This document shows, piece after piece, positions 9,390-17,121 of a stretch of 19,195 bases of DNA. A program made the position numbers and the translations under genes. The notes beneath the pieces were generated by a model that saw only the letters and a program-made list of their open reading frames with translations, did no database searches and was not told the origin of the DNA. Numbering within the stretch: position 1 is the stretch's first letter; each line of letters opens with the position of its first letter. Source of the stretch: Elioraea sp964533585 (GTDB lineage Bacteria > Pseudomonadota > Alphaproteobacteria > Acetobacterales > Acetobacteraceae). The DNA lies in assembly GCA_964533585.1 (NCBI GenBank), contig CAZHMM010000071.1, forward strand, positions 1 through 19,195. Reading direction: 5' to 3'.

Positions 9390-10061
9390 CTACTTGCGCG
9401 CCACGGCCCGGTGCTCCAGCCGCGAGAGCAGCCGCACCACGGGCCAGAGCAGGATGAAGTAGATCGCCGCCGCGGCGACGATCGGCGAGGGGTTGTAGGT
9501 GACGCTCTGCGCCTGGCGCGCCTGGTAGAGCAGCTCGGGCAGCGCCACCACCGAGGCGATCGAGGTCAACTTCACCACCTCCAGCGTGTTCGACACGAGA
9601 TCCGGCAGCACGTTGCGCGCCGCCTGCGGCAGGATCACCCAGAGCATCGCCTGGGTCTTGGAGAGTCCGGTGCTGCGCGCCGCCTCCATCTGGCCGCGCG
9701 GGATGCTCCCGATCCCGGCGCGGAAGATCTCGCCGTAGTAGGACGAGGTGTTGAGGAAGAAGCCGATCGCCACCGCGCCGAAGGCGGAGATGTCGACCCC
9801 GGCGAAGGGCAGCCCGGCATAGATGAACACCAGCAGCACGAGCGGGGGCAGCGCGCGGAACAGATCGACCCAGACGATCAGCGGCCAGCGCACCCAGCGC
9901 GACCGCGCCGTCGAGAGCAGCGCCAGGATCACGCCGCCGAGCAGCCCGAGCGGCACGGCGACGGCGATCAGCTGCAGCGTGATCAGCAGCCCCTGCAGCA
10001 GGATCGGGCTCGCCGCCCGCATCACCTCGAGATTGAGGAAGGTGGCGACGAACAGTTCCAC
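9390..10061 (-). CDS. Polar amino-acid ABC transporter permease (HisM/GlnP type), second of two
   Basis: 223-residue inner-membrane subunit with five helices, forming half of the importer channel. The EAA docking loop is EAARSTGLSKTQAMLWVILPQAARNVLPDL (about residues 126-155), and DLFRALPPLVLLVFIYAGLP is the usual motif before it. The GTG start at 10061 is only three bases after the stop of the first permease, with GGAGG inside that gene's end; this indicates translational coupling. It is the last gene of the binding protein-ATPase-permease-permease operon. The substrate class (polar amino acids or amino-acid-like compounds) comes from family membership; the exact ligand is unknown. Confidence 0.92.
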   Translation of the reverse strand: MELFVATFLNLEVMRAASPILLQGLLITLQLIAVAVPLGLLGGVILALLSTARSRWVRWPLIVWVDLFRALPPLVLLVFIYAGLPFAGVDISAFGAVAIGFFLNTSSYYGEIFRAGIGSIPRGQMEAARSTGLSKTQAMLWVILPQAARNVLPDLVSNTLEVVKLTSIASVVALPELLYQARQAQSVTYNPSPIVAAAAIYFILLWPVVRLLSRLEHRAVARK

Positions 10062-10064
10062 CGC

Positions 10065-10745
10065 TCAGCGCCTCCAGGCGAAGCGCGTCTCGACCCAGCG
10101 GCCGAACGCGACCACTGGGACGAACAGGATCAGGTAGGCGATCGCGCCGAGCGTCAGCGGCGACGGATTGGAGGAGAATGACACGCCGGCCGAGGCCTGG
10201 CTCAGAATCTCCGCGACGGCCACCACGGAGCCGAGGGCCGTGCCCTTGGTGATCGCGATCGTGCGGTTGGTGAGCGGCGGGATGGTGAGCCGCACCGCCT
10301 GCGGCAGCACCACCCAGAGGAGCGTGCGCGCGAAGCTCATGCCCGTGCTGCGGGCCGCCTCCCACTGTCCCTTCGGCACGGCGAGGATGCCGGCCCAGAA
10401 GATCTCCTCGGCGAAGGCGGCGAGCACGAAGCTGAGCGCGAGCCAGGTCGAGACGAAGCCCGAGGGCGCAAGCCCGACCGGCGGCAGGCCGAAATAGATC
10501 AGCACGATGATCACGAGCGGCGGCAGCGCACGGAACAGATCGACCAGGAACACGATCAGCCAGTTCACGGGCCGGATGCGGAAGCTGCGGATCAGCGCGA
10601 GCGCCAGTCCGAGCGCAAGCCCGCTCGCGACGATCAGCGCGGCAAGCCCGACCGTGAGGAAGAACCCGTCGATGATGCGCGGCAGGTACTCCGCCATCAC
10701 CCGCGCGTTGAAGAAGGTGAAGACGAAGTTGTCCCAGTTCGTCAT
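10065..10745 (-). CDS. Polar amino-acid ABC transporter permease (HisQ/GlnP type), first of two
   Basis: 226-residue inner-membrane channel subunit that should dimerise with the product of the gene at 9390-10061. DLFRALPPLVIIVLIYFGLPP (about residues 69-89) and the EAA loop EAARSTGMSFARTLLWVVLPQAVRLTIPPL (about 130-159) are diagnostic of the His/Glu/Gln/Arg permease family. The ATG at 10745 lies 10 bases downstream of the ATPase stop. The two permeases are clearly paralogous but differ enough to be distinct subunits rather than a recent duplication. Confidence 0.92.
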   Translation of the reverse strand: MTNWDNFVFTFFNARVMAEYLPRIIDGFFLTVGLAALIVASGLALGLALALIRSFRIRPVNWLIVFLVDLFRALPPLVIIVLIYFGLPPVGLAPSGFVSTWLALSFVLAAFAEEIFWAGILAVPKGQWEAARSTGMSFARTLLWVVLPQAVRLTIPPLTNRTIAITKGTALGSVVAVAEILSQASAGVSFSSNPSPLTLGAIAYLILFVPVVAFGRWVETRFAWRR

Positions 10746-10755
10746 CGGTCGCGGC

Positions 10756-11502
10756 TCAGTGCCGGTCGAGCTCGCGCAGAAAGCCGCGCAACCGCTCGGC
10801 CCTGGGCTCGCCGAAGATCTGCGCGGGCGGGCCCTCCTCGACCACCAGCCCTTGGTCCATGAACAGCACGCGATCGGCGGCGGCGCGTGCGAAGCCCATC
10901 TCGTGGCTCACCACCACCATGGTCATGCCGCTCTCGCGAAGCTCTCGCATGACCTTAAGCACGCCGCCGACGAGTTCGGGGTCGAGCGCGCTCGTTGGCT
11001 CGTCGAACAGCATCACGCGCGGCTCCAGCGCGATCGCGCGCGCGATCGCCACACGCTGCTGCTGCCCGCCCGAAAGCTCGAGTGGGTAGGCGGTCGCCTT
11101 CTCGTCGAGCCCGACGCGCCTGAGCGCCGCGTGGGCGATCGCCTCCGCCTCCTCGCGCGGCCGCCCCAGCACCCGGCGCAGCGCGAGCGTGACATTCCCG
11201 AGTGCCGTCATGTGCGGGTAGAGGTTGAAGGATTGGAACACCATGCCGATGCGTCTGCGCGCGGCGTTGATGTCCGTGCGCCGGTCGAGCAGGTCGATCC
11301 CGTCCACCACCACGCTGCCAGAGGACGGCTCCTCCAGCCGGTTGCAGCAGCGCAGCAGCGTCGACTTGCCGCTCCCCGAAGGCCCGATGATGAACACCAG
11401 CTCGCGCGGGGCCACCACCAGATCAACCCCCTTCAGGACATGGAGGGCGCCGAAATGCTTGTGGATGCCCCGCGCTTCGAGGATCGGCGCGCTGGTCAGC
11501 AT
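10756..11502 (-). CDS. Polar amino-acid ABC transporter ATP-binding protein (GlnQ/HisP family)
   Basis: 248-residue cytoplasmic ATPase that drives the importer. All motifs are intact: Walker A GPSGSGKST (40-48), Q-loop near residue 90 (VFQSFNLYPHMT), signature LSGGQQQR (143-150), Walker B VMLFDEP (163-169), D-loop SALD (171-174) and switch His200 in VSHEM. VFQSFNLYPHMT is typical of amino-acid importers. The start codon overlaps the 3' end of the binding-protein gene by seven bases, so translation of the two is probably coupled. Confidence 0.96.
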   Translation of the reverse strand: MLTSAPILEARGIHKHFGALHVLKGVDLVVAPRELVFIIGPSGSGKSTLLRCCNRLEEPSSGSVVVDGIDLLDRRTDINAARRRIGMVFQSFNLYPHMTALGNVTLALRRVLGRPREEAEAIAHAALRRVGLDEKATAYPLELSGGQQQRVAIARAIALEPRVMLFDEPTSALDPELVGGVLKVMRELRESGMTMVVVSHEMGFARAAADRVLFMDQGLVVEEGPPAQIFGEPRAERLRGFLRELDRH

Positions 11503-12335
11503 CCCCGCGCGTGAGGCGTCGGGTCGTAGCCCGGCATGTCGGGCACGCCGCGGCCCGGGAACGGCGTGTTCTCGGCGTCATCGGCGCCGGGCTTGGCGCC
11601 GAACCACTTCTCCGACAGCTGCGCGATCGTGCCGTCCTTCTTCAGGCACTCGATCGCCCAGTCGATCTGATCGCGCAGCTCGGTGCTGTCCCGGCGGAGC
11701 GGCGTTGCCCAGTGCGCCCGCGTCTCCTTCATCACGAAGTCCGGCACGAACTGCGGGTTGCGCGTGGCGGCGAACTTCACCACCGTGTTGCCAGCAAGAT
11801 TGGCGTAAGCGCGGCCCGCGATCACCGCCTGCACGGCGTCGGTGTTGGTGTCGTAGGCCTGCACGGTGAAGCCGTAGCGCTGCGCGTTCGCCTGGCCCCA
11901 GGCGTCATACGCGCTGCCCTTGTTGACCGAGATGGTCTTGCCGCGCAGCTCCTCCAGCGAGGTGATCGGGGCCGAGCCGCGCCGGATGCCGAACTGGTAC
12001 TCGGTGAAGATGTAGCCCTCGGTGAACAGCATGTTCTCGGCGCGCTCGCGCGTCACGGTTGTGGGCGCGCAAAGGAAATCATAGCGGCCCGCATTCATCG
12101 CCGCGATCAGGCCCGAGAAGGAGGCGCTGTCGATCGTCAGCTCGCGTCCCAGTTTCCGGGCGATCGCCTGGAAGAGATCGACGTTGAAGCCCTCGACTCC
12201 GCCGCCGAGCCGCGGCATCGCGTGCGGGGCGAAGGTGCCGTCAACCGCGCAGCGGAGCGGGGGTTGAGCTTGCGCCAGCGCCGGCGTGGCGGCGAGCGTC
12301 AGGAGCCCGGCGAGGGCGAACGCGGTTCTCTTCAT
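11496..12335 (-). CDS. Amino-acid ABC transporter periplasmic substrate-binding protein (SBP_bac_3 family)
   Basis: 279-residue secreted binding protein, first gene of a four-gene importer operon. The signal peptide MKRTAFALAGLLTLAATPALA is followed by the mature start QAQPPLRCAVDG. The ligand-binding fold is recognisable from GGGVEGFNVDLFQAIARKLG, SFSGLIAAMNAGRYDFLCAP, ELRGKTISVNKGSAYDAWGQ and the closing IDWAIECLKKDGTIAQLSEKWFG. The ATG at 12335 is chosen; an adjacent in-frame GTG at 12338 would add one residue, and both are served by GGGAG at 12345-12349. The C-terminal 30 residues are Pro/Gly-rich, end in Cys and lie beyond the conserved fold. The ligand is not predictable. It is divergent from the TAXI transporter across a palindrome-rich spacer. 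Confidence 0.93.
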   Translation of the reverse strand: MKRTAFALAGLLTLAATPALAQAQPPLRCAVDGTFAPHAMPRLGGGVEGFNVDLFQAIARKLGRELTIDSASFSGLIAAMNAGRYDFLCAPTTVTRERAENMLFTEGYIFTEYQFGIRRGSAPITSLEELRGKTISVNKGSAYDAWGQANAQRYGFTVQAYDTNTDAVQAVIAGRAYANLAGNTVVKFAATRNPQFVPDFVMKETRAHWATPLRRDSTELRDQIDWAIECLKKDGTIAQLSEKWFGAKPGADDAENTPFPGRGVPDMPGYDPTPHARGC

Positions 12336-12360
12336 CACGAAGCACTCCCGTTATTCTGCT

Positions 12361-12386
12361 GCATTGCGTCAACCATCGCGCAATGC
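12361..12386. promoter_or_regulatory. Inverted repeat GCATTGCG-N10-CGCAATGC, candidate operator
   Basis: Perfect eight-base arms (12361-12368 and 12379-12386), with corresponding points 18 bases apart, sit 26 bases upstream of the ABC binding-protein start. The size and symmetry suit a dimeric helix-turn-helix regulator. The position would control the minus-strand ABC operon most directly, but the plus-strand TAXI gene starts only about 98 bases away. No regulator gene is adjacent. Confidence 0.45.
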
Positions 12387-12400
12387 GATCCGTCAGGCAA

Positions 12401-12414
12401 CGGGGCCGGCCCCG
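12401..12414. repeat. Fourteen-base perfect palindrome CGGGGCCGGCCCCG
   Basis: A loop-free palindrome in the same divergent control region, flanked by CAA on the left and GTTG on the right, which extends the symmetry by three pairs apart from one extra G. It could be a second operator or a strong GC hairpin in the leader of a long transcript. At this GC content a chance origin cannot be excluded. Confidence 0.35.
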
Positions 12415-12415
12415 G

Positions 12416-12444
12416 TTGATCCAGCCTCACGCGACCGGTAGCGT
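12416..12444 (+). promoter_or_regulatory. Possible promoter of the TAXI transporter operon
   Basis: TTGATC (12416-12421) and TAGCGT (12439-12444) are separated by 17 bases, predicting a start near 12451 and a leader of about 33 bases. The hexamers match consensus at four and three of six positions, so the call is weak. The -10 overlaps the small inverted repeat CACGC/GCGTG (12428-12445). Confidence 0.25.
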
Positions 12445-12483
12445 GGCTCTCAGTTGGAACCCACGGACTGGGAGGGGAGCTCA

Positions 12484-13500
12484 ATGCCTGCGCTTCGTCG
12501 TACCTTGCTGGCCGCGGCCGCCACGGCCGGCCTCGTCATGACCTCGGCCGCTTCGGCCCAGGCGCCGCAGTTCTTCCGCATCGGCACCGGCAGCGCCGGC
12601 GGCACGTACTACCCGATCGGCGGGATCATTGCGAACGCGATTTCCTGCCCGCCTGGCGCGCGGTGCAACGAAGCCGGCGCGACGGATGGCGTGCCCGGCT
12701 TGGTCGCGGTCGCGCAGGCGACGCAGGGCAGCGTGCAGAACGTCAACCTGATCCAGGCCGGCAATGCCGAGAGCGGCTTCGTGCAGTCGGACGTGACGCA
12801 CTGGTCCTACACCGCGACCGGTCTGTTCGACGGGCGGCCGAAGCTCGACCGGTTGCGCTTCATTGCGCATCTGTTCCCCGAGCACATCCACGCCGTCGTG
12901 CGCAAGGACAGCCCGATCCAGCGCTTCGAGGATCTGCGCGGCAGGCGGATCGCGATCGGCCTTCAGGCCTCCGGGGCGCGCATCGGCAGCGAACTGATCC
13001 TTGCCGCCTATGGGCTGCAGCCCAACCGCGACTTCACGCCGGAGTACCTGAACCAGGCCCAGGGCACCGAGCGGATGCAGGACCGTGGCCTGGACGCGAC
13101 GATGACGGTGGTCGGCTATCCGGCTGCGGCGTTCTCGGAGTTCTGCTCGCGCACCGGCTGCCGCATCCTGCCCGTGCTGCCGGAGGCCGCGGCGCGCGTG
13201 ATCGAGCGGGCGCCGTTCTACGCGCAGGGCACGATCCCCCGCACCGCCTATGAGGGGCTGGAGGCCGACACGCCGACGCTGACGGTCGGCGCGCTCTGGC
13301 TGGTGCGCGACAGCGTGTCCGACGATCTAGTCTATGGCATCACCCGTGCGCTGTGGTCGGAGGTGACGCGCGGCCTGCTGGATCGTGGCCATGCCAAGGG
13401 CCGCGAGATCGTGCGCGAGCGCGCTTTGCTCGGCCGCGGCGTGCTGCCGTTCCATCCGGGCGCGGAGAAGTTCTACCGCGAGGCGGGCTTGCTGAACTGA
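12484..13500 (+). CDS. TAXI-family TRAP transporter periplasmic substrate-binding protein
   Basis: 338-residue secreted receptor of a tripartite ATP-independent periplasmic transporter of the TAXI class. The signal peptide runs to about ASAQA. The mature protein starts with FFRIGTGSAGGTYYPIGGIIANAI, the TAXI hallmark in which a Ser/Gly-rich loop contacts the ligand. HIHAVVRKDSPIQRFEDLRGRRIAIG and LDATMTVVGYPAAAF are further family blocks. Two close cysteine pairs (ISCPPGARC and FCSRTGC) could form disulfides in the periplasm. ATG at 12484 is chosen because GGGAGGGGAG lies just upstream; an in-frame TTG at 12454 has no support. It lies 10 bases before its permease. Known TAXI ligands are few (glutamate, alpha-ketoglutarate and similar acids), so the substrate is open. 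Confidence 0.93.
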   Translation: MPALRRTLLAAAATAGLVMTSAASAQAPQFFRIGTGSAGGTYYPIGGIIANAISCPPGARCNEAGATDGVPGLVAVAQATQGSVQNVNLIQAGNAESGFVQSDVTHWSYTATGLFDGRPKLDRLRFIAHLFPEHIHAVVRKDSPIQRFEDLRGRRIAIGLQASGARIGSELILAAYGLQPNRDFTPEYLNQAQGTERMQDRGLDATMTVVGYPAAAFSEFCSRTGCRILPVLPEAAARVIERAPFYAQGTIPRTAYEGLEADTPTLTVGALWLVRDSVSDDLVYGITRALWSEVTRGLLDRGHAKGREIVRERALLGRGVLPFHPGAEKFYREAGLLN

Positions 13501-13510
13501 CCGCGGCGCG

Positions 13511-15562
13511 ATGACCGAGGCCGGCAGAGGCGGCGCGCAGGCAGCGCGCCGCCTCGATCACGAGCAGGCGGCCGAGCTCGAGCGCGTCTATGACAGCGAG
13601 CTCCGCTTCCGTACGGTCACGGGACCGGCGAAGTGGCTGGTCTCGATCGGTCTCGTCGCGCTGTCGGTGTTCCACTACTACACGGCCGGGTTCGGCATCG
13701 TCACTGAGCACTGGCACAAGGCGATCCATCTCGCCGCCGTGCTCAGCCTGATCTACCTGATCTTCCCCGGGCCCTCGCGGCTGCTCGGCCCGACGATCTA
13801 TGGGGTTCCGCTGCTCGACTGGCTGCTCGCGCCGACCATCATCGCGGCCTCGATCTACCTGCCGGTGGTGTTCGACGAACTCACCTTCCGGATCGGCATG
13901 CCCAATGCGACCGACGTGACGATGGGCACGATCATGATCGTGCTCACGCTCGAGGCCGCGCGACGTGCCATGGGCCCGGTGCTACCCGGCATCGTGATCG
14001 TCTTCATCCTCTACGCGCTGTTCGGCCACCGGATCGACGGCGTGCTGAGCCATCCTGGCGCGGATTGGAGCGGCCTGGTCAACCATGTCTACCTCACCCA
14101 GGAAGGCATCTTCGGCATCCCGGCCAAGGTCGTCTCGACCTTCGTGTTTCACTTCGTGCTGTTCGGCGTGATCGCCACACGCATGGGGCTCGGGCAGTTC
14201 TTCATCGATCTCGCCTCGGTGATCGCCGGACGCTATCCCGGCGGACCGGCCAAGGTGGCGGTTGTGTCCTCGGCGATGTTCGGCTCGATCTCGGGCTCCT
14301 CGATCGCCAACACCGTGACGACGGGGTCGCTCACCATCCCGGCGATGAAGAAGATCGGCTATCGCGCGCATTTCGCCGGCGGCGTGGAGGCGGCGGCGAG
14401 CGCGGGTGGGCAGATCACGCCGCCGATCATGGGGGCTGCCGCCTTCGTGATGATCGAGTTTCTCGAGATCCCGCTGACCACGCTGCTGCTCGCCGCCGCG
14501 GTGCCAGCCTTCATGCACTTCCTGGGCGTGTTCGTGCAGGTGCATTTCGAGGCGAAGCGGCTTGGTCTGCGCGGCATGGACCCCGACGAGCTGCCCCGCC
14601 TCGGCCCGACGCTCGCGCATGGTTGGCCGACCGTGATCCCGCTCGTCATCCTGGTCTGGACCATCGTCGCCGGCTACACGCCCTATCTCGCCGCGTTCTA
14701 CGGCATCACCGCTTGCATCGTGATCGGCTTCCTCAATCCGAGGAACCGGCTGACGCTGACCGATCTGTGGTTCGGCTTCGAGACGGGCGCGCGCTACGCG
14801 CTCGCGGTGGGTGCGGCGGCGGCGGCGGTCGGGATCGTGGTCGGCGTGATCACGCTGACGGGTGCCGGCTTCCGCGTCGGCTTCATCGTCACCCAGGCGG
14901 CCGCGCGCACGGCCGAGAGCTTCGCGCCGCTGATCGCGCTGCTGCCCGACGGCACGCTCACCATGCAGGGCGTGACGCTGTTCCTGACGCTCGTCTTCGT
15001 CGCCTTGGTCTGCGTGGCGATGGGGGCGGGCATTCCGACCACCGCGCTGTACATCGTGCTCGCCGCCATCGCTGCGCCGGCGGTCACGCAGCTCGGCGTG
15101 CCGCCGCTCGCGGCGCATCTGTTCATCCTCTATTTCGGCATCCTCGCCGATCTGACGCCGCCCGTCTGCGTCTCGGCCTATGCGGCGGCCGGAATTGCGG
15201 GGGCGAATCCGTTCCGCACCGGGCTCACCGCCTTTCGCCTTGGTCTCGGCAAGGCGATCGTGCCGTTCGTGTTCGCCTATGCGCCGGTGATGCTGATCGT
15301 GCTGCCGGGTTTCAGCTTCGGCGAGTTCGTGATGGTCGCGTTGAGCTGCGCGGCCGGCGTCTCCGCGCTCGGCATTGCGATGACCGGATACCTGTTCGCG
15401 CCGCTCTCGCTGCTGGCGCGGCTGCCGCTGATCGCGGCCAGTCTGCTGATGATCTCCCCGTCGCTCAACGCGACACTGATCGGCCTCGGGCTGGTGACGC
15501 CGGTCATTTTGTTGAACTGGTTCGCCGCCCGGCGGCGGCCGGTTCAGGCCCTCTCGGGATAG
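13511..15562 (+). CDS. TRAP transporter fused permease (4TM/12TM, DctQ-DctM fusion)
   Basis: 683-residue inner-membrane protein with the small DctQ-like four-helix unit fused to the large DctM-like transport unit, as is usual for TAXI systems. After a hydrophilic N-terminus of about 35 residues, helices begin near WLVSIGLVALSVFHYY. The transport signature spans about residues 245-310: GGPAKVAVVSSAMFGSISGS, IANTVTTGSLTIPAMKKIGY, then GGVEAAASAGGQITPPIMGA. The ATG at 13511 has no strong ribosome-binding site and probably depends on coupling to the binding-protein gene, whose stop is 10 bases upstream. Transport is expected to be driven by a sodium or proton gradient. The last 19 bases overlap the convergent mtnA gene. 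Confidence 0.95.
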   Translation: MTEAGRGGAQAARRLDHEQAAELERVYDSELRFRTVTGPAKWLVSIGLVALSVFHYYTAGFGIVTEHWHKAIHLAAVLSLIYLIFPGPSRLLGPTIYGVPLLDWLLAPTIIAASIYLPVVFDELTFRIGMPNATDVTMGTIMIVLTLEAARRAMGPVLPGIVIVFILYALFGHRIDGVLSHPGADWSGLVNHVYLTQEGIFGIPAKVVSTFVFHFVLFGVIATRMGLGQFFIDLASVIAGRYPGGPAKVAVVSSAMFGSISGSSIANTVTTGSLTIPAMKKIGYRAHFAGGVEAAASAGGQITPPIMGAAAFVMIEFLEIPLTTLLLAAAVPAFMHFLGVFVQVHFEAKRLGLRGMDPDELPRLGPTLAHGWPTVIPLVILVWTIVAGYTPYLAAFYGITACIVIGFLNPRNRLTLTDLWFGFETGARYALAVGAAAAAVGIVVGVITLTGAGFRVGFIVTQAAARTAESFAPLIALLPDGTLTMQGVTLFLTLVFVALVCVAMGAGIPTTALYIVLAAIAAPAVTQLGVPPLAAHLFILYFGILADLTPPVCVSAYAAAGIAGANPFRTGLTAFRLGLGKAIVPFVFAYAPVMLIVLPGFSFGEFVMVALSCAAGVSALGIAMTGYLFAPLSLLARLPLIAASLLMISPSLNATLIGLGLVTPVILLNWFAARRRPVQALSG

Positions 15563-16638
15563 AGCGCGAGCAGGCCCGCCTCGCTGGCCGCGCAGCGGCC
15601 GCGTTCGGTGATCAGTCCGGTGACCAGCCGGGCGGGTGTGACGTCGAAGGCGGGGTTGCTCGCCGGGCTGCCCGGATTGGTGACGCGCACACGCGTCAGG
15701 GCCCCGTCGGTTGCAAGCCCGGTGATCTCGATCACCTCCTCCGCGCCGCGCTGCTCGATCGGAATCTCGGCAAATCCGTCGCGCACCGACCAGTCGATCG
15801 TCGAGTGCGGCAGCGCGACCCAGAACGGCACGCCGGTGTCACGCGCGGCCAGCGCCTTGAGATAGGTGCCGATCTTGTTCGCGACATCGCCTGTCCGCGT
15901 CACCCGATCGGTCCCGACGATGACGATGTCCACCTCGCCACGCTGCATCAGGTGGCCGCCCGCGTTGTCGGCGATGACCGTGTGCGCGACGCCGTGATTG
16001 CCGAGCTCGAAGGCCGTCAGTGCGGCGCCCTGGTTGCGCGGACGTGTCTCGTCCACCCAGACATGCACCGGAATCCCGGCGTCATGCGCCATGTAGATCG
16101 GCGCGGTCGCGGTGCCCCAGTCCACCGTCGCCAGCCAGCCGGCGTTGCAATGGGTGAGCACATTCACGGGCTCGCCCGGACCCTTGCGCGTGGCGATCTC
16201 CTCGATCAGCGGCAGCCCATGCCGGCCGATCGCTTGGCAGGTGGCAACATCGTCATCGCAGATCGCGCCGGCCACGTCCCACGCGATCGCCGCGCGCGCC
16301 GGATGCGGCTGGTTGCGCACCGCGTCGCGCACGCGATCGAGCGCCCAGCGCAGGTTGATCGCGGTCGGCCGCGTCGAGGCAAGCATCGCATGCGCGGCGT
16401 CCAGCGCTGCGTCGGAGGCATCCTCGCGCAGCGCCAGCGCCAGACCGTAGGCGCCGACCGCGCCGATCAGCGGCGCGCCGCGCACCTGCATCGAGCGGAT
16501 CGCGTGTGCGGCACCCTCCGTCGTCTCGATCGCCAGCCAGGCCACGCGCCAGGGCAGCAGTGTCTGGTCCAGGATCGCGAACGACCTGCCGTCCGCCGCC
16601 GGACGCAGGCTGCGCGTTGTCTCCCCTCCGAGCCGCAT
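15544..16638 (-). CDS. mtnA: S-methyl-5-thioribose-1-phosphate isomerase
   Basis: 364-residue cytoplasmic enzyme that converts 5-methylthioribose 1-phosphate to the ribulose 1-phosphate form in methionine salvage. The motif RGAPLIGAVGAYGLALAL (from residue 53), the catalytic cysteine in LTHCNAG (Cys164), DETRPRNQGA (196-205), the catalytic aspartate in VGTDRV (Asp244) and ANKIGTYLKA all match MtnA and separate it from the related eIF2B-like regulators, which lack the Cys/Asp pair. The length is normal. The ATG at 16638 shares one base with the stop of the upstream UPF0262 gene (TGATG), indicating coupled translation. Other methionine-salvage genes are not in the window. The 3' end overlaps the TRAP permease gene by 19 bases. 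Confidence 0.95.
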   Translation of the reverse strand: MRLGGETTRSLRPAADGRSFAILDQTLLPWRVAWLAIETTEGAAHAIRSMQVRGAPLIGAVGAYGLALALREDASDAALDAAHAMLASTRPTAINLRWALDRVRDAVRNQPHPARAAIAWDVAGAICDDDVATCQAIGRHGLPLIEEIATRKGPGEPVNVLTHCNAGWLATVDWGTATAPIYMAHDAGIPVHVWVDETRPRNQGAALTAFELGNHGVAHTVIADNAGGHLMQRGEVDIVIVGTDRVTRTGDVANKIGTYLKALAARDTGVPFWVALPHSTIDWSVRDGFAEIPIEQRGAEEVIEITGLATDGALTRVRVTNPGSPASNPAFDVTPARLVTGLITERGRCAASEAGLLALYPERA

Positions 16639-17117
16639 CAGTGCGTCAACCTCTGATGCAGCACGCAGATCAGCGTGAACAGCCGCCGCGCGGTCTCGAA
16701 ATCGACATCGATCTTGCCGTCGAGCCGTTTCGCCAGCAACTCGGCCCCCTCGTTGTGCAGGCCGCGCCGTCCCATGTCGATCGCCTGGATGCGCGCGTGC
16801 TGCCCGTCTGCCACCGCGGCGTGATGGGCACCAACCAGCATCAGGTAGTCCTTGATCAGGCCACGAAACGGGCCCATCGCCAGGATCACGGCCGCGATTG
16901 CCGAGCCGTCGGTGCGGCGGATGTCGAACACCAGCCGGCCTTCGTTCAGTCCCAGGTGCAGCGTATACGGCCCGTCCGGCGCGCCTTTCGGGATGAACCG
17001 GTTCTCGTGCAGCAGATCGGCGATCGCGCTGTTCCGGTCCGCCTCCAGCTCCGCCGAGGGCCGGGTCAGCGCCTCGGCCTGCAGCACGATCTCGTCGATC
17101 CGCGTCCGATGCGGCAC
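16638..17117 (-). CDS. UPF0262 family protein of unknown function
   Basis: 159-residue soluble protein with no signal peptide or membrane helix. ELEADRNSAIADLLHENRF, GPYTLHLGLNEGRLVFDI, FRGLIKDYLMLV and MGRRGLHNEGAELLAKRL are the conserved blocks of UPF0262, a family restricted as far as I know to Alphaproteobacteria and without an assigned function. The start is a GTG at 17117, four bases after the stop of the DUF983 gene. Its own stop overlaps the mtnA ATG by one base. The arrangement puts it between a small zinc-ribbon membrane protein and a methionine-salvage enzyme, which is the only functional hint available. Confidence 0.88.
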   Translation of the reverse strand: MPHRTRIDEIVLQAEALTRPSAELEADRNSAIADLLHENRFIPKGAPDGPYTLHLGLNEGRLVFDIRRTDGSAIAAVILAMGPFRGLIKDYLMLVGAHHAAVADGQHARIQAIDMGRRGLHNEGAELLAKRLDGKIDVDFETARRLFTLICVLHQRLTH

Positions 17118-17121
17118 GCGC

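Noticed and set aside
8078..9457. A 459-codon open frame antisense to the membrane protein gene
   Set aside because: Low-complexity Arg/Glu/Gln/His translation. The minus-strand frame has a regular pattern of membrane helices and conserved loop motifs, so it is the coding one.
12366..12372. TTGACG on the minus strand as the -35 of the ABC operon
   Set aside because: At 17-base spacing the -10 position reads GGGAGT, and the nearby AT-rich CAGAAT is only nine bases away, so no promoter can be assigned.
14065..16656. An 863-codon plus-strand open frame crossing the TRAP permease and mtnA genes
   Set aside because: It is a GC-driven shadow: an Arg/Ala/Gly/Asp/His-rich translation without family motifs, overlapping two well-identified genes in other frames.
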